A DNA stretch of 41,919 nucleotides, from NCBI GenBank assembly GCA_021776095.1, contig JAJFGO010000044.1, positions 103,080 to 144,998 on the forward strand. Direction: 5' to 3'. Numbering within the stretch: the first letter of the stretch is position 1; each line of letters begins with the position of its first letter. Shown here piece by piece: positions 16,692 through 25,291 of this stretch. Source of the stretch: Kiloniellaceae bacterium (GTDB taxonomy: Bacteria > Pseudomonadota > Alphaproteobacteria > Kiloniellales > J153). The translations under genes and the position numbers were made by a program. Under the pieces are notes generated by a model. The model ran no database searches and was not told the origin of the DNA. It was given only the letters and a program-made list of their open reading frames with translations.

Positions 16692-16967
16692 ATGAAGATT
16701 ACGATCGATGTCGATTGCACGCCGGAGGAGGCCCGCCGCTTCCTGGGCCTGCCGGATGTGCGCGCCATGCAGGATACCTTGGTTGCCGAAATGGGCCGGC
16801 GCATGATGACCAATTTGGAGGCCATGGACCCCGAAACCTTGCTGAAGACCTGGCTGCCGGCCGGCATGCAAGGCCTGGAAAGCGTGCAGAAGATGTTCTG
16901 GAACCAAATGGGCAAGGCAGCCGGCGGGGCCGCGAAATCGAAGCCCGAGGACCCAGGTAGGACATAA
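16692..16967 (+). CDS. Small conserved protein, DUF6489-like
   Basis: A 91-residue protein beginning MKITIDVDCTPEEARRFLG, typical of a small family found next to various alphaproteobacterial genes and of unknown function. No membrane segment is visible; the C-terminus is lysine- and glycine-rich. GAGGGG seven bases before the ATG at 16692 supports this start over an in-frame one five codons earlier. It lies two bases before the ferredoxin gene and is probably co-transcribed with it. Confidence 0.75.
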   Translation: MKITIDVDCTPEEARRFLGLPDVRAMQDTLVAEMGRRMMTNLEAMDPETLLKTWLPAGMQGLESVQKMFWNQMGKAAGGAAKSKPEDPGRT

Positions 16968-16969
16968 TC

Positions 16970-17350
16970 TTGAAACAGGAACAAAAGCAGAACGATTTGA
17001 TCGATCCGCCGACCTATTATCGCTGCCACGTGTTCTGCTGCACCAATGAACGCCCCGCCGGGCATCCGCGCGGCTGCTGCAAGGAGAAGGGGGCGGAACG
17101 TTTGCGGAACTATATGAAGGCGCGAGGCAAGGAGCTGGGCCTCGGCGATGTGCGGATCAATATCGCCGGTTGCCTGGACCGTTGCGAGCTGGGGCCGACC
17201 ATGGTGATTTATCCCGAGGGAGTCTGGTACGCCTACCGCACCATCGAGGACGTGGAGGAGATTCTGCAAGCCCACCTGATTCAAGGCGGCCGGGTCGACC
17301 GCCTCATGGTGGCGCCGGCGGACGATCCGCCGCGCGCGGACAAAGCGTGA
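16970..17350 (+). CDS. Thioredoxin-like [2Fe-2S] ferredoxin
   Basis: A 126-residue protein with the cysteine pattern of thioredoxin-fold [2Fe-2S] ferredoxins: CC at 23-24, CC at 36-37, and GCLDRC (Cys68, Cys72) followed by ELGPTMVIYPEGVWY. These bind one [2Fe-2S] cluster and transfer electrons; the partner is unknown. The start is a TTG at 16970 with AGGA seven bases upstream, two bases after the preceding stop; no ATG lies before the first conserved cysteines. Cys19, Cys24 and Cys37 are additional cysteines. Confidence 0.85.
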   Translation: MKQEQKQNDLIDPPTYYRCHVFCCTNERPAGHPRGCCKEKGAERLRNYMKARGKELGLGDVRINIAGCLDRCELGPTMVIYPEGVWYAYRTIEDVEEILQAHLIQGGRVDRLMVAPADDPPRADKA

Positions 17351-17466
17351 TCGTTCCGGCTCCGGAAAAAGGCACGGTTTGCCGGAGGACCGGGGCGTTT
17401 TAGACGCCCGGGACCCTGACGTCGCCCTATGCCGGCGGGTGCGGCGCTCGAACCAATTGTAAGGCC

Positions 17467-18813
17467 ATGACGCGAACGATCTTCGCCTTATCGAGTGCGC
17501 CCGGACGTGCCGGCATCGCGGTGGTCCGGGTCAGCGGACCGGATGCCGGCGCCGCCTTGCAGGCCTTGGCCGGCGGCTTGCCGCCGCCCCGGGTCGCGCG
17601 CCTGGTTCGCTTGCGCGCGCCGGGCGACGGTGCCGAGATCGACCGGGCTTTGGTCTTGTGGTTCCCCGGGCCGGGGAGCTCGACCGGAGAGGATCTTGCC
17701 GAGCTGCATTTGCACGGCGGGCGGGCGGTGCTTGCCGGTGCGATTGAGGCGTTGGCCGCTATGGCGGATCTGCGACCGGCGGACGCCGGCGAGTTCACCC
17801 GCCGCGCCTTCGAGAATGGCAAACTTGACCTAAGCGAAGTGGAGGGCCTGGCCGACTTGATCGAGGCGGAGACCACGGCACAACGCCGTCAGGCCCTGCG
17901 CCAGATGGGTGGCGCCCTGTCCGCCCGGGTCGAGGCCTGGCGCCAACGTCTGGTTCGGACCCTGGCGCATCTGGAGGCGGGAATAGATTTCGCCGAAGAG
18001 GATATCCCCGGCGGTCTGGAATTTTCTGCCCGGTCCGAAGTGGCGGACTTGCGCGATGAGATTGCGGTGGCCCTGGACGACGGCGGACGGGGCGAGCGCC
18101 TGCGCGGGGGTTTGAGCGTGGCTATCGTCGGGCCGCCGAACGCGGGGAAATCGAGCCTCCTGAACGCGCTGGCCAAGCGCGACGTCGCCATCGTGTCGGA
18201 GCAGGCGGGCACGACCCGTGACGTGATCGAGGTTCATTTGGATCTGGAAGGCTATCCAGTAACTCTGGCGGACACCGCCGGGCTGCGCGACCTTGCGGCG
18301 ACCGCAGGCCAGGCCGGGATCGAGGCGGAGGGGATACGCCGCGCGACCGCCCGGGCGGCGGCCGCGGATGTGACCCTGGCCGTGTTCGACGTTCGCGACG
18401 CCCGCGATCCGGACCGGGCGACCTTGCGGCTTCTGGATGAAGACTCGCTGGTGGTGCTGAACAAGGTGGATCTCAGCTGTTCGGTGGGTCGCGAGGCGGT
18501 CTCGGGGCGGTCTGCAAGCATGGTCTCGGCGGTCACCGGGCAGGGTCTGGACGCCCTGATCGGGCGCCTTAAGGACGCCGCCGCCCGGCATCTGGAGGCG
18601 CCGGGGGAGGCGGCGGCAATCACCCGAGCCCGGCACCGGGTGGCACTGGAGGACGCGGCCGCGGCCCTGGGGCGGGCGTTGGAGGCGGCAGAAGTGGAAC
18701 TGACGGCGGAAGACCTGCGCCTGGCGGGCCGGGCCCTGGGCCGGATTGCCGGGCGGGTCGACGTGGAGGATGTCCTGGATGTTATTTTTCGCGATTTCTG
18801 CATTGGAAAGTAG
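17467..18813 (+). CDS. mnmE: tRNA modification GTPase MnmE
   Basis: With MnmG it installs the 5-carboxymethylaminomethyl group on wobble uridine 34 of certain tRNAs. The 448-residue protein has the N-terminal folate-binding domain, an inserted GTPase domain with GPPNAGKS (222-229), DTAG (269-272) and NKVD, and the C-terminal catalytic CIGK (445-448). Length is normal. The first gene of the rightward run mnmE, mnmG, rsmG, parA, parB; a parS site sits just after its stop. Confidence 0.96.
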   Translation: MTRTIFALSSAPGRAGIAVVRVSGPDAGAALQALAGGLPPPRVARLVRLRAPGDGAEIDRALVLWFPGPGSSTGEDLAELHLHGGRAVLAGAIEALAAMADLRPADAGEFTRRAFENGKLDLSEVEGLADLIEAETTAQRRQALRQMGGALSARVEAWRQRLVRTLAHLEAGIDFAEEDIPGGLEFSARSEVADLRDEIAVALDDGGRGERLRGGLSVAIVGPPNAGKSSLLNALAKRDVAIVSEQAGTTRDVIEVHLDLEGYPVTLADTAGLRDLAATAGQAGIEAEGIRRATARAAAADVTLAVFDVRDARDPDRATLRLLDEDSLVVLNKVDLSCSVGREAVSGRSASMVSAVTGQGLDALIGRLKDAAARHLEAPGEAAAITRARHRVALEDAAAALGRALEAAEVELTAEDLRLAGRALGRIAGRVDVEDVLDVIFRDFCIGK

Positions 18814-18823
18814 GGGCTCAGCG

Positions 18824-18839
18824 TGTTTCACGTGAAACA
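18824..18839. other. parS: parS centromere site 1
   Basis: A perfect 16-bp palindrome TGTTTCACGTGAAACA in the mnmE-mnmG gap, identical to the standard parS core bound by chromosomal ParB. ParB is encoded 3.6 kb downstream. ParB loads here and spreads, forming the partition complex that ParA moves. Confidence 0.93.
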
Positions 18840-18909
18840 TCGGTGGTGGTGGGCAGGGCTGAGCGCGAATTCGTTGGACTTGCCACGGGGGGCTTTCTAG
18901 ATTTCGGCC

Positions 18910-20814
18910 ATGACGAAATGGGATGTCATTGTGGTCGGGGGCGGGCACGCGGGTTGTGAGGCGGCGGCGGCGGCGGCGCGTATGGGCGCGCGAACCCTGT
19001 TGCTGACCCACAAGATCGAGACGATCGGCGTCATGTCCTGCAACCCGGCCATCGGGGGCCTGGGGAAGGGCCACCTTGTTCGCGAGATCGATGCCCTGGA
19101 TGGCCTCATGGGCCGGGCCATCGATCGGGCCGGAATTCAGTTCCGGGTCCTCAACCGAAGTAAGGGGCCGGCCGTTCGAGGCCCCCGGGCCCAAGCGGAT
19201 CGGGCTTTGTACCGGGCGGCGGTTCAGGAGCTCTTGAGCGAACAAGCGAACTTAACCGTTCGGTCTTGTTCGGTCGAAGATCTGCTGCTGGACGACGCGG
19301 GACACTGCACAGGGGTGATCGGCGCGGATGGTGCGCGCTTGTCCGGCGGGGCGGTGGTCTTGACCACCGGCACCTTTCTGCGCGGCATGATCCACATCGG
19401 TGAGGAGACCCAGGCGGCCGGCCGAGTCGGCGATGCCCCCGCACTAGGTCTGTCGGCGACCTTAGCACGGCTGAGTTTCGCGCTCGGCCGTCTAAAGACG
19501 GGGACGCCGCCACGGCTCGACGGCCGGACCATCGATTATGCGAGCTTGCAGGTGCAAGATGGCGACGATCCGCCGGAGCCGTTTTCGAGCCTGACCGAGC
19601 GGATCGTTCAAAACCAGGTGCCCTGCCATGTCACCCACACCACGGCCAAGGGCCATGAGTTGATCCGGGCCAACCTGTACCGGGCACCCATTTATTCCGG
19701 TCAGATTGAAGGCACCGGTCCGCGCTATTGCCCCTCAATCGAGGATAAGGTGGTGCGCTTCGCCGGACGGGATCAGCATCAGATTTTCCTGGAACCGGAG
19801 GGGCTGGACGATCCGACCGTCTATCCCAACGGTATTTCCACCTCCTTACCCCGGGAGGTTCAGGCCGAGTTCTTGAAGACCATCCCGGGGCTGGAGCGGG
19901 CGACCATGGTGCGGCCTGGTTATGCCATCGAATACGACTATGTCGACCCGAGGGAGCTTTGGCCCCGGCTGGAAACCCGCCGGGTGCCGGGGTTGTTTTT
20001 CGCCGGCCAGATCAACGGCACCACCGGCTACGAGGAGGCCGCCGCCCAGGGCCTGATCGCCGGGTTGAACGCGGCCCTGCGCTGTGGCCGTGGCGCCGCC
20101 GTGTCGGGCGAGTCCCACGCGGACGAGTTCGTCCCCGACCGGGCCCAGGGCTATATGGGCGTGCTGATCGACGACCTGGTGACTCGGGGCGTGAACGAGC
20201 CCTATCGCATGTTCACCAGCCGGGCGGAATATCGCCTACACCTGCGGGCCGATAACGCCGATTTGCGGCTGAGCGAACTGGGTATGGCCCTGGGCTGCGT
20301 CGGTGCTCGGCGGGCTACGGCGTTTCAGGCCAAGCGCCAGGCCCTGGACGCCCTGCGTGCGGAGCTGTCTGGGCTGTCTTTGGGGACTGGGGAGGCGGCG
20401 CGCCATGGTATCCCGGTCAGCCGCGACGGGGTGCGGCGCAGCGCGCTCGACCTCTTGCGTTATCCGGGGATCGATATGGCGCGCCTGGCCGGCCTCTGGC
20501 CGGAGCTCGGGGCGGTGCCGCTCAAGCTGGCGGAAATCGTTCAAACGGAGGCCCTGTACCGCGGATACTTGGACCGGCAGGATGCCGATGTCCGCGCCTA
20601 TCGCCGGGACGAGGCCCTGCGCCTGCCGAGCCATCTAGATTACGGCGAGGTCGGTGGCCTTTCGAACGAGGCGCGGCAGGCCCTGGAGGCGGCCCGTCCG
20701 GCGACACTGGGCGCGGCCTCGCGCCTGCCCGGGAGCACCCCGGCCGTTCTGGTCGCCCTGCTGCGTCATGTTAAGCGGGCCGGGGGCAAGCGGGCCGGGC
20801 GCGACGCCGCCTGA
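18910..20814 (+). CDS. mnmG: tRNA uridine-5-carboxymethylaminomethyl synthesis enzyme MnmG
   Basis: FAD-dependent partner of MnmE in wobble-uridine modification. The 634-residue length is normal. The N-terminal dinucleotide-binding motif [11 protein letters not shown] (8-18), the [15 protein letters not shown] signature and the C-terminal helical domain ([15 protein letters not shown]) are all present. The start has only a weak ribosome site. A short imperfect inverted repeat rich in GAAC at about 19238-19276 lies inside the gene; see findings. Confidence 0.96.
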   Translation: MTKWDVIVVGGGHAGCEAAAAAARMGARTLLLTHKIETIGVMSCNPAIGGLGKGHLVREIDALDGLMGRAIDRAGIQFRVLNRSKGPAVRGPRAQADRALYRAAVQELLSEQANLTVRSCSVEDLLLDDAGHCTGVIGADGARLSGGAVVLTTGTFLRGMIHIGEETQAAGRVGDAPALGLSATLARLSFALGRLKTGTPPRLDGRTIDYASLQVQDGDDPPEPFSSLTERIVQNQVPCHVTHTTAKGHELIRANLYRAPIYSGQIEGTGPRYCPSIEDKVVRFAGRDQHQIFLEPEGLDDPTVYPNGISTSLPREVQAEFLKTIPGLERATMVRPGYAIEYDYVDPRELWPRLETRRVPGLFFAGQINGTTGYEEAAAQGLIAGLNAALRCGRGAAVSGESHADEFVPDRAQGYMGVLIDDLVTRGVNEPYRMFTSRAEYRLHLRADNADLRLSELGMALGCVGARRATAFQAKRQALDALRAELSGLSLGTGEAARHGIPVSRDGVRRSALDLLRYPGIDMARLAGLWPELGAVPLKLAEIVQTEALYRGYLDRQDADVRAYRRDEALRLPSHLDYGEVGGLSNEARQALEAARPATLGAASRLPGSTPAVLVALLRHVKRAGGKRAGRDAA

Positions 20815-20835
20815 GCGCGCCGGCGGAGCCGCGCC

Positions 20836-21558
20836 ATGACGCCTTTGGGCCCCGAGGAGTTCCGCGCCGCCTGCGATGTTTCACGTGAAACAACGGCGCG
20901 CCTGGAGCGCTATGCCGCCCTGTTGGAGACCTGGTCCCGAGCCATCAATCTCGTGGGGCGCGCCACCTTGCCGGATCTCTGGCGACGGCACATGCTGGAT
21001 TCAGCGCAGCTTTTGGATCTGCTTCCGCCGGCGCCACAGGACCGGCCCCGGCGGGTCGTGGATCTGGGCAGCGGCGCCGGGTTTCCGGGCCTGGTCCTGG
21101 CTATCCTGGGCGTGGGGGAGATCCATTTGGTCGAAGCCGACGCGAAAAAAGCCGCCTTCCTAAGGGAGGTGGCGCGGGAGACCGGCACCGAAATCGAGCT
21201 CCACGTTTGCCGGATCGCAGACCTGCAGCCCTTTCCGGTCGAGGCGGTTACCGCCCGGGCCCTGGCGCCTCTGGCCAAGCTGCTGGACCTGGCCGAGCCC
21301 TTCCTTTGCCCGGACGGGCCGACGGGACCGACCGAACAAACGAACGGGCAAACGAACAATCGAGCGAACAGAACATCGAACACTTCGTCCGCGAACACGC
21401 CGGTTGGGCTCTTTCTCAAGGGACGCGAGACGGAACGGGAATTGACCGGCTCAGCGGAAAAGTGGAATATGCGGCTCGAGGTCTTTCCCAGCCGCAGCGA
21501 CCCGGGAGGCCGGATCCTCCGGCTTAGCGAGCTCGCGAGGAAGGAGCGCCGACCGTGA
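20836..21558 (+). CDS. rsmG: 16S rRNA (guanine(527)-N7)-methyltransferase RsmG
   Basis: SAM-dependent methyltransferase for G527 of 16S rRNA. The AdoMet-binding motif VVDLGSGAGFPGL (74-86) and LVEADAKKAAFLREV are clear. At 240 residues it is longer than typical, because of an in-frame N/T-rich insert (about 160-188) just before the conserved GLFLKGR strand. Codons 14-20 (DVSRETT) are also a parS site. The stop overlaps the parA start as GTGA. Confidence 0.94.
   Translation: MTPLGPEEFRAACDVSRETTARLERYAALLETWSRAINLVGRATLPDLWRRHMLDSAQLLDLLPPAPQDRPRRVVDLGSGAGFPGLVLAILGVGEIHLVEADAKKAAFLREVARETGTEIELHVCRIADLQPFPVEAVTARALAPLAKLLDLAEPFLCPDGPTGPTEQTNGQTNNRANRTSNTSSANTPVGLFLKGRETERELTGSAEKWNMRLEVFPSRSDPGGRILRLSELARKERRP
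20877..20892. other. parS: parS centromere site 2, inside rsmG
   Basis: A second perfect TGTTTCACGTGAAACA, 2.05 kb from the first and within the rsmG reading frame, where it encodes the segment around VSRET. Same sequence and same proposed function as site 1, with the extra constraint of coding. Confidence 0.9.
21313..21399 (+). repeat. Low-complexity in-frame insert in rsmG
   Basis: About 87 bases made largely of degenerate CGAAC/GAACAA units, encoding Gly/Pro/Thr and then Asn/Thr/Ser-rich residues 160-188 of RsmG. The flanks (LAEPFLCP and GLFLKGRETE) are conserved family sequence, so this is an insertion into a surface loop rather than a frameshift. Confidence 0.65.
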
Positions 21559-22424
21559 ACCCACAAGATTATCAATCCCTTAACCGAGCGCCGGAGCCGA
21601 GCGAACCCCTGGAGGTTCCGTCGCGCGCGGCCGTCCGGGTGCTCGCGGTGGCCAACCAGAAGGGCGGGGTCGGCAAGACCACGACCACTATCAACCTGGC
21701 AACGGCCCTGGCGGCCTGTGGAAAAAAGGTCCTGGTGGTCGATCTCGACCCGCAAGGCAATGCCAGTACCGGCCTGGGTATTCAGGCGGAACGGCGCCAC
21801 CACAATATCTATCAAGTGGTGATCGGCGGCGGCCCCCTGGACGACGCCGTGATCGAGAGCCGGGTTCCCGGCATGTTCGTGGCCCCCTCGGATGTCGAGC
21901 TTTCCGGCGCGGAGTTGGAGCTCATCGACCTGCCGCAGCGCGAACGGCGGCTGCGCCACGCGCTCGAAAACTCACGGCTGCGTTTCGATTTCGTGCTGAT
22001 CGATTGCCCGCCGGCCCTCGGCCTCTTGACCCTGAACGCCTTGGTCGCGGCCGACGCGGTCCTGGTGCCCTTGCAGGCCGAGTTTTATGCCTTGGAGGGT
22101 CTCTCGCATCTGATTCGCACCATCAAGCGGGTCAAGCGGTCGCTCAATCCGCGGCTGGAAATCCAAGGAATCGTGCTGACCATGTACGACCGGCGCAACA
22201 ACCTCTGCGACCAGGTTGCCCAGGATGTGCGCGCGCACATGGGCGATGTGGTCTACGAGACCATCATTCCGCGCAACGTGCGGGTTTCCGAGGCACCGTC
22301 TCATGGCAAGCCGGTGCTGATCTACGATTTGGCCTGCGCCGGGTCCCAGGCCTATATCCGCTTGGCGCGCGAGATCCTGCGTCGCGAACAGGCCCGGGGG
22401 CCAGCCCCAGCCCTGGCGTCCTAA
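21555..22424 (+). CDS. parA: Chromosome partitioning ATPase ParA
   Basis: A 289-residue ParA/Soj ATPase that moves ParB-parS complexes. It has the deviant Walker A NQKGGVGKTT (34-43), VVDLDPQGNAS and the IDCPPALGLLT motif. The first 27 residues are a variable extension before the conserved RVLAVANQ strand. A GTG start at 21555, with AAGGAG eight bases upstream, overlaps the rsmG stop. parB follows 16 bases later. Confidence 0.95.
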   Translation: MNPQDYQSLNRAPEPSEPLEVPSRAAVRVLAVANQKGGVGKTTTTINLATALAACGKKVLVVDLDPQGNASTGLGIQAERRHHNIYQVVIGGGPLDDAVIESRVPGMFVAPSDVELSGAELELIDLPQRERRLRHALENSRLRFDFVLIDCPPALGLLTLNALVAADAVLVPLQAEFYALEGLSHLIRTIKRVKRSLNPRLEIQGIVLTMYDRRNNLCDQVAQDVRAHMGDVVYETIIPRNVRVSEAPSHGKPVLIYDLACAGSQAYIRLAREILRREQARGPAPALAS

Positions 22425-22440
22425 GCGCATCGGCTCCGCC

Positions 22441-23379
22441 ATGACCGCAAGCGACGACGATACCGGCACCGCCGATCACAGCAAGAAGACCAATCTGGGC
22501 CGCGGCCTGGCCGCGTTATTTGGTGAGGAGACCGAGGATTACGTCTCTCTCGACAAGGTGCGCAACGCCAAGAGCGTGCCAATCGAACACATTCACCCAA
22601 ACAAGAGCCAACCGCGCCAGGTGTTCGAACCCGGGGCCATGGAGGCCTTGGCGACCTCGATCGCGGCCAGCGGCATACTTCAGCCAGTCCTCGTCCGGCG
22701 CCATCCCGACCAGCCCAGCGAATTCCAGATCGTCGCGGGAGAGCGACGCTGGCGCGCCGCCCAGATGGCCAAGTTGCACGAAATCCCAGTGGTCATCCGC
22801 GAACTATCGGACGCCCAGACCCTGGAATTCGCCTTGGTCGAGAACGTTCAGCGTCAGGACCTCTCGCCGATCGAGGAAGCCGAGGGCTATAGCCGCCTGA
22901 TCGAGGAGTTCCAACATACCCAGGAGGTCTTGGCCAAGGTTATCGGCAAGAGCCGCAGTCATATCGCCAACACCTTGCGTTTGCTGCAATTGCCCGCGCC
23001 GGTGCGCGCCCTCCTGGTGGAGGACGAACTAAGCGCCGGCCACGCCCGCGCCTTGCTCGGCGCCGAGGACCCGGCGGCCCTGGCCAAGCAGGTGGTGGCC
23101 CGGGGGCTCAACGTCCGCCAAACCGAACGCCTGGTCCAAGACGCGCGCGACCTGCCCGCCGGCGACGCCCGCCCGGCCAAGTCACCGGCCGCGCCGGCAC
23201 CGGGAAAAGACCCCGATACCTTGGCCCTGGAACGGGACCTGACCGCCCTTCTGGGGCTCAAGGTCTCGATCAAGTTCGAGGGCAAGTCCGGGTCCCTGAC
23301 CATCCACTATCAGACCCTCGAGCAGCTCGACGACGTCTTGCGCCGGCTCAACCAGGCGCCCGGTGCCGGGAACGTCTGA
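22441..23379 (+). CDS. parB: Chromosome partitioning protein ParB
   Basis: A 312-residue parS-binding CTPase. Domains: the LGRGLAALF ParA-stimulating segment near the N-terminus (19-27), the CTP-binding domain with GERRWRA (100-106), ENVQRQDLSPIEEA, a helix-turn-helix (TQEVLAKVIGKSRSHIANTLRLL cut short here to about 160-183) for parS recognition, and a C-terminal dimerisation domain (about 255-305) after an Ala/Pro linker. Its two cognate sites are at 18824 and 20877. Convergent with holA. Confidence 0.96.
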   Translation: MTASDDDTGTADHSKKTNLGRGLAALFGEETEDYVSLDKVRNAKSVPIEHIHPNKSQPRQVFEPGAMEALATSIAASGILQPVLVRRHPDQPSEFQIVAGERRWRAAQMAKLHEIPVVIRELSDAQTLEFALVENVQRQDLSPIEEAEGYSRLIEEFQHTQEVLAKVIGKSRSHIANTLRLLQLPAPVRALLVEDELSAGHARALLGAEDPAALAKQVVARGLNVRQTERLVQDARDLPAGDARPAKSPAAPAPGKDPDTLALERDLTALLGLKVSIKFEGKSGSLTIHYQTLEQLDDVLRRLNQAPGAGNV

Positions 23380-23397
23380 CTTTCCCTGAAAAGCCGC

Positions 23398-23419
23398 CTC
23401 GTTTCGTTATCGAAACGAG
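23398..23419. terminator. Inverted repeat between convergent parB and holA
   Basis: A perfect 9-bp stem, CTCGTTTCG (23398-23406) and CGAAACGAG (23411-23419), with a TTAT loop, in the 63-base gap between two convergent genes. Only a short T-rich run follows on either side, so it may act as a weak two-way terminator or depend on Rho. Confidence 0.45.
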
Positions 23420-23442
23420 ATTCTCGGCGCGCGGCGTTATCG

Positions 23443-24552
23443 TTACGACGCCGAAACGGCCCTTGATTCCCGCCGAGATCTCGACGCACCGGGCGCGCAG
23501 CGCGCGATCGCGCCCATGGCCTCGGCGCAGAGCAGCTCCGCCGGCGCGCCGCTTCGCTTACAGGCCCGCTCGGCCTCTAACAGCCTGGCCAGGGCCGCGC
23601 CCAGCCGGGCGGGGGCCCAAGCCTGGGCTTGCGCCTTGAACTTGGAGACCCGTTTCCAGAACGGCGCCGGGCGCAGGGTCTTCATGGCGGCATCCGGCGC
23701 GGCGCCGCCGGCGATCGCGCCGGCGACCAGGTGCAGGCGCTGCAGGTGCCGGGCCGCCGCGCGCAAGATCGCCACCGGGTTGGCACCTTCCCTGAGGGCC
23801 CGGTCCAAAGAGCGCTCCATGGCCGAAAGCTCGCCGCCGCCCAAGGCAAAGACCAAGTCCTCCAGGGTCAGATCGGCGCTGTCGCCGACACAGGCCCGCG
23901 CGTCGTCCAACTCGACCCGGCGCCGGGCGCCTTGCGCCGCGGATTGCCCGCCATCTGGGTCCGCGCCCATGTAAAGCGCCAGCTTTTCCAACTCGCGCCG
24001 CGTGATCATGCGATCCCCGCCCAGGTTCGCCGCCAAGAAGGCCAAAGCGTCCGGCGCGGCGCTCAGCCCGGCAGCCCGCAGGCTTTCGCCGATCACGGCC
24101 GGCAGAGCCCGTTCGTCGTCGCGATAACAGGGCAATGCCGCACCGCCCGATGCGTTCTCGAAGGCCTTGCGCAGGGCGGCGCGCGCCGGCAGGTCACCGG
24201 CCTCAACCACGATTAGGGAGTCTGTGGGCGAGCCCCCAGGTGCGGCGGACAGCAGCGCTGCCACGGCCGGCGCGACACCGTCGTCCGCATCGCGCACGCG
24301 TACCGCGCGGCGCCCACCGGTAAAGGACATTGCCGCCGCCTCGTCGCCCAGGCGCGCGGGGTCGCTCTTGATCTCCGCGCTATTTAGCTCGGCGACGCGA
24401 AATGGGTCGCCAGGATCGCCCGCCACGGCGGTAACCAAGGCCCGCGCCCGTTCGCGCACGAGCCCGCCATCGGGCCCATAGAGCAGCACCGCGCGAATCC
24501 CGGGCGGCGGTGCCCGCAGAAACTGCTCGATATCCCGGGGCGCGATCTTCAT
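23443..24552 (-). CDS. holA: DNA polymerase III delta subunit
   Basis: A 369-residue clamp-loader subunit, which opens the beta clamp. Family features are the N-terminal AVLLYGPDGGLVRERARAL segment (degenerate P-loop region), LIVVEAGDL and the GGDRMITRRELEKLALYMG helix in the middle. In alphaproteobacteria it normally follows leuS and lptE; here a LysE-type gene intervenes. Its start lies eight bases after the stop of that gene, so the two are probably co-transcribed. Confidence 0.92.
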   Translation of the reverse strand: MKIAPRDIEQFLRAPPPGIRAVLLYGPDGGLVRERARALVTAVAGDPGDPFRVAELNSAEIKSDPARLGDEAAAMSFTGGRRAVRVRDADDGVAPAVAALLSAAPGGSPTDSLIVVEAGDLPARAALRKAFENASGGAALPCYRDDERALPAVIGESLRAAGLSAAPDALAFLAANLGGDRMITRRELEKLALYMGADPDGGQSAAQGARRRVELDDARACVGDSADLTLEDLVFALGGGELSAMERSLDRALREGANPVAILRAAARHLQRLHLVAGAIAGGAAPDAAMKTLRPAPFWKRVSKFKAQAQAWAPARLGAALARLLEAERACKRSGAPAELLCAEAMGAIARCAPGASRSRRESRAVSAS

Positions 24553-24560
24553 GGTGCGGT

Positions 24561-25202
24561 TCAGACGGCGCGCCGTACCGCGGCGGTCAAGAGCCCAGCC
24601 CCGATCAAAAAAGACCCGCCGATCCGATTGACGGATTTCACCGCCGCCTGGTTCCGGAGCCGTTTACGGAGGCTGCTAGCAAAAATCGCAAAGAGCAGCG
24701 CATTGACCATGCCCAAGACGACGAAGGTGGTGCCTAGAAGAACGAACTGCGGCACCACCGGTAGACCCCGATCGACGAAGTGGGGCAGAAAGGCGACGTA
24801 AAACGCGATGCCCTTTGGGTTCAAGGCGGTGACCAGCCAAGTCCGCGCGATCATGGACCGGGTTTCGCCGGTGCTCGTCGCGCCGGGCGCGCCGTTGGCG
24901 GAGGGAACAAACGACACCGGCGCTGCCCGCCACATCTTAATGCCCAGCCAAATCAAATAGAGCGCGCCGACCCATTTTAGGATTGTGAACAGGGTCGCGG
25001 AGGCGGCCAGGATCGCGCCCAAGCCAATCAGAGATAAGGTCACGCCGGTTGCATCGCCCAGCCCGACCCCAACGACGCAGGCCAGGGCGGACCGCCGCCC
25101 GTGGGCCAGGGCGTAGGAGATGACCAGTACGATGGTTGGACCCGGCACCACCAAAACCGCGATGGTTGCCAGGACATAGCCCAGGTAAAGCTCACTCAAC
25201 AT
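24561..25202 (-). CDS. LysE/RhtB family amino acid exporter
   Basis: A 213-residue inner-membrane protein with about six hydrophobic segments and the family motif VVPGPTIVLVISYALAHGRR (18-37), followed by VVGVGLGD. LysE/RhtB members export amino acids or related metabolites; the substrate is unknown. ALNPKGIAFYVAFLPHFV (about 126-143) is also characteristic. It sits between lptE and holA, which are usually neighbours, and may have been inserted there. Confidence 0.88.
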   Translation of the reverse strand: MLSELYLGYVLATIAVLVVPGPTIVLVISYALAHGRRSALACVVGVGLGDATGVTLSLIGLGAILAASATLFTILKWVGALYLIWLGIKMWRAAPVSFVPSANGAPGATSTGETRSMIARTWLVTALNPKGIAFYVAFLPHFVDRGLPVVPQFVLLGTTFVVLGMVNALLFAIFASSLRKRLRNQAAVKSVNRIGGSFLIGAGLLTAAVRRAV

Positions 25203-25291
25203 TTTCCGTTGCTTTGTTTCCGTACCGCATGCTCAGGGCATCAAGGCCGCTCAAGCCGCGCGAGTCAATCTTGCCGCCAGAGAAGCTAGTT

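Noticed and set aside
16574-17284. Upstream extension of the YyaL-type frame to 926 residues
   Set aside because: It is antisense to the DUF6489-like and ferredoxin genes, shows no family similarity, and the known N-terminus starts at 16573.
17393-17409. Hairpin GGGCGT/ACGCCC before mnmE as a terminator
   Set aside because: A six-pair stem with no T-tract after it; too weak to call.
17830-19245. A 471-residue minus-strand frame opposite mnmE and mnmG
   Set aside because: A shadow of the mnmE coding frame in GC-rich DNA; no motifs, and it crosses the parS site.
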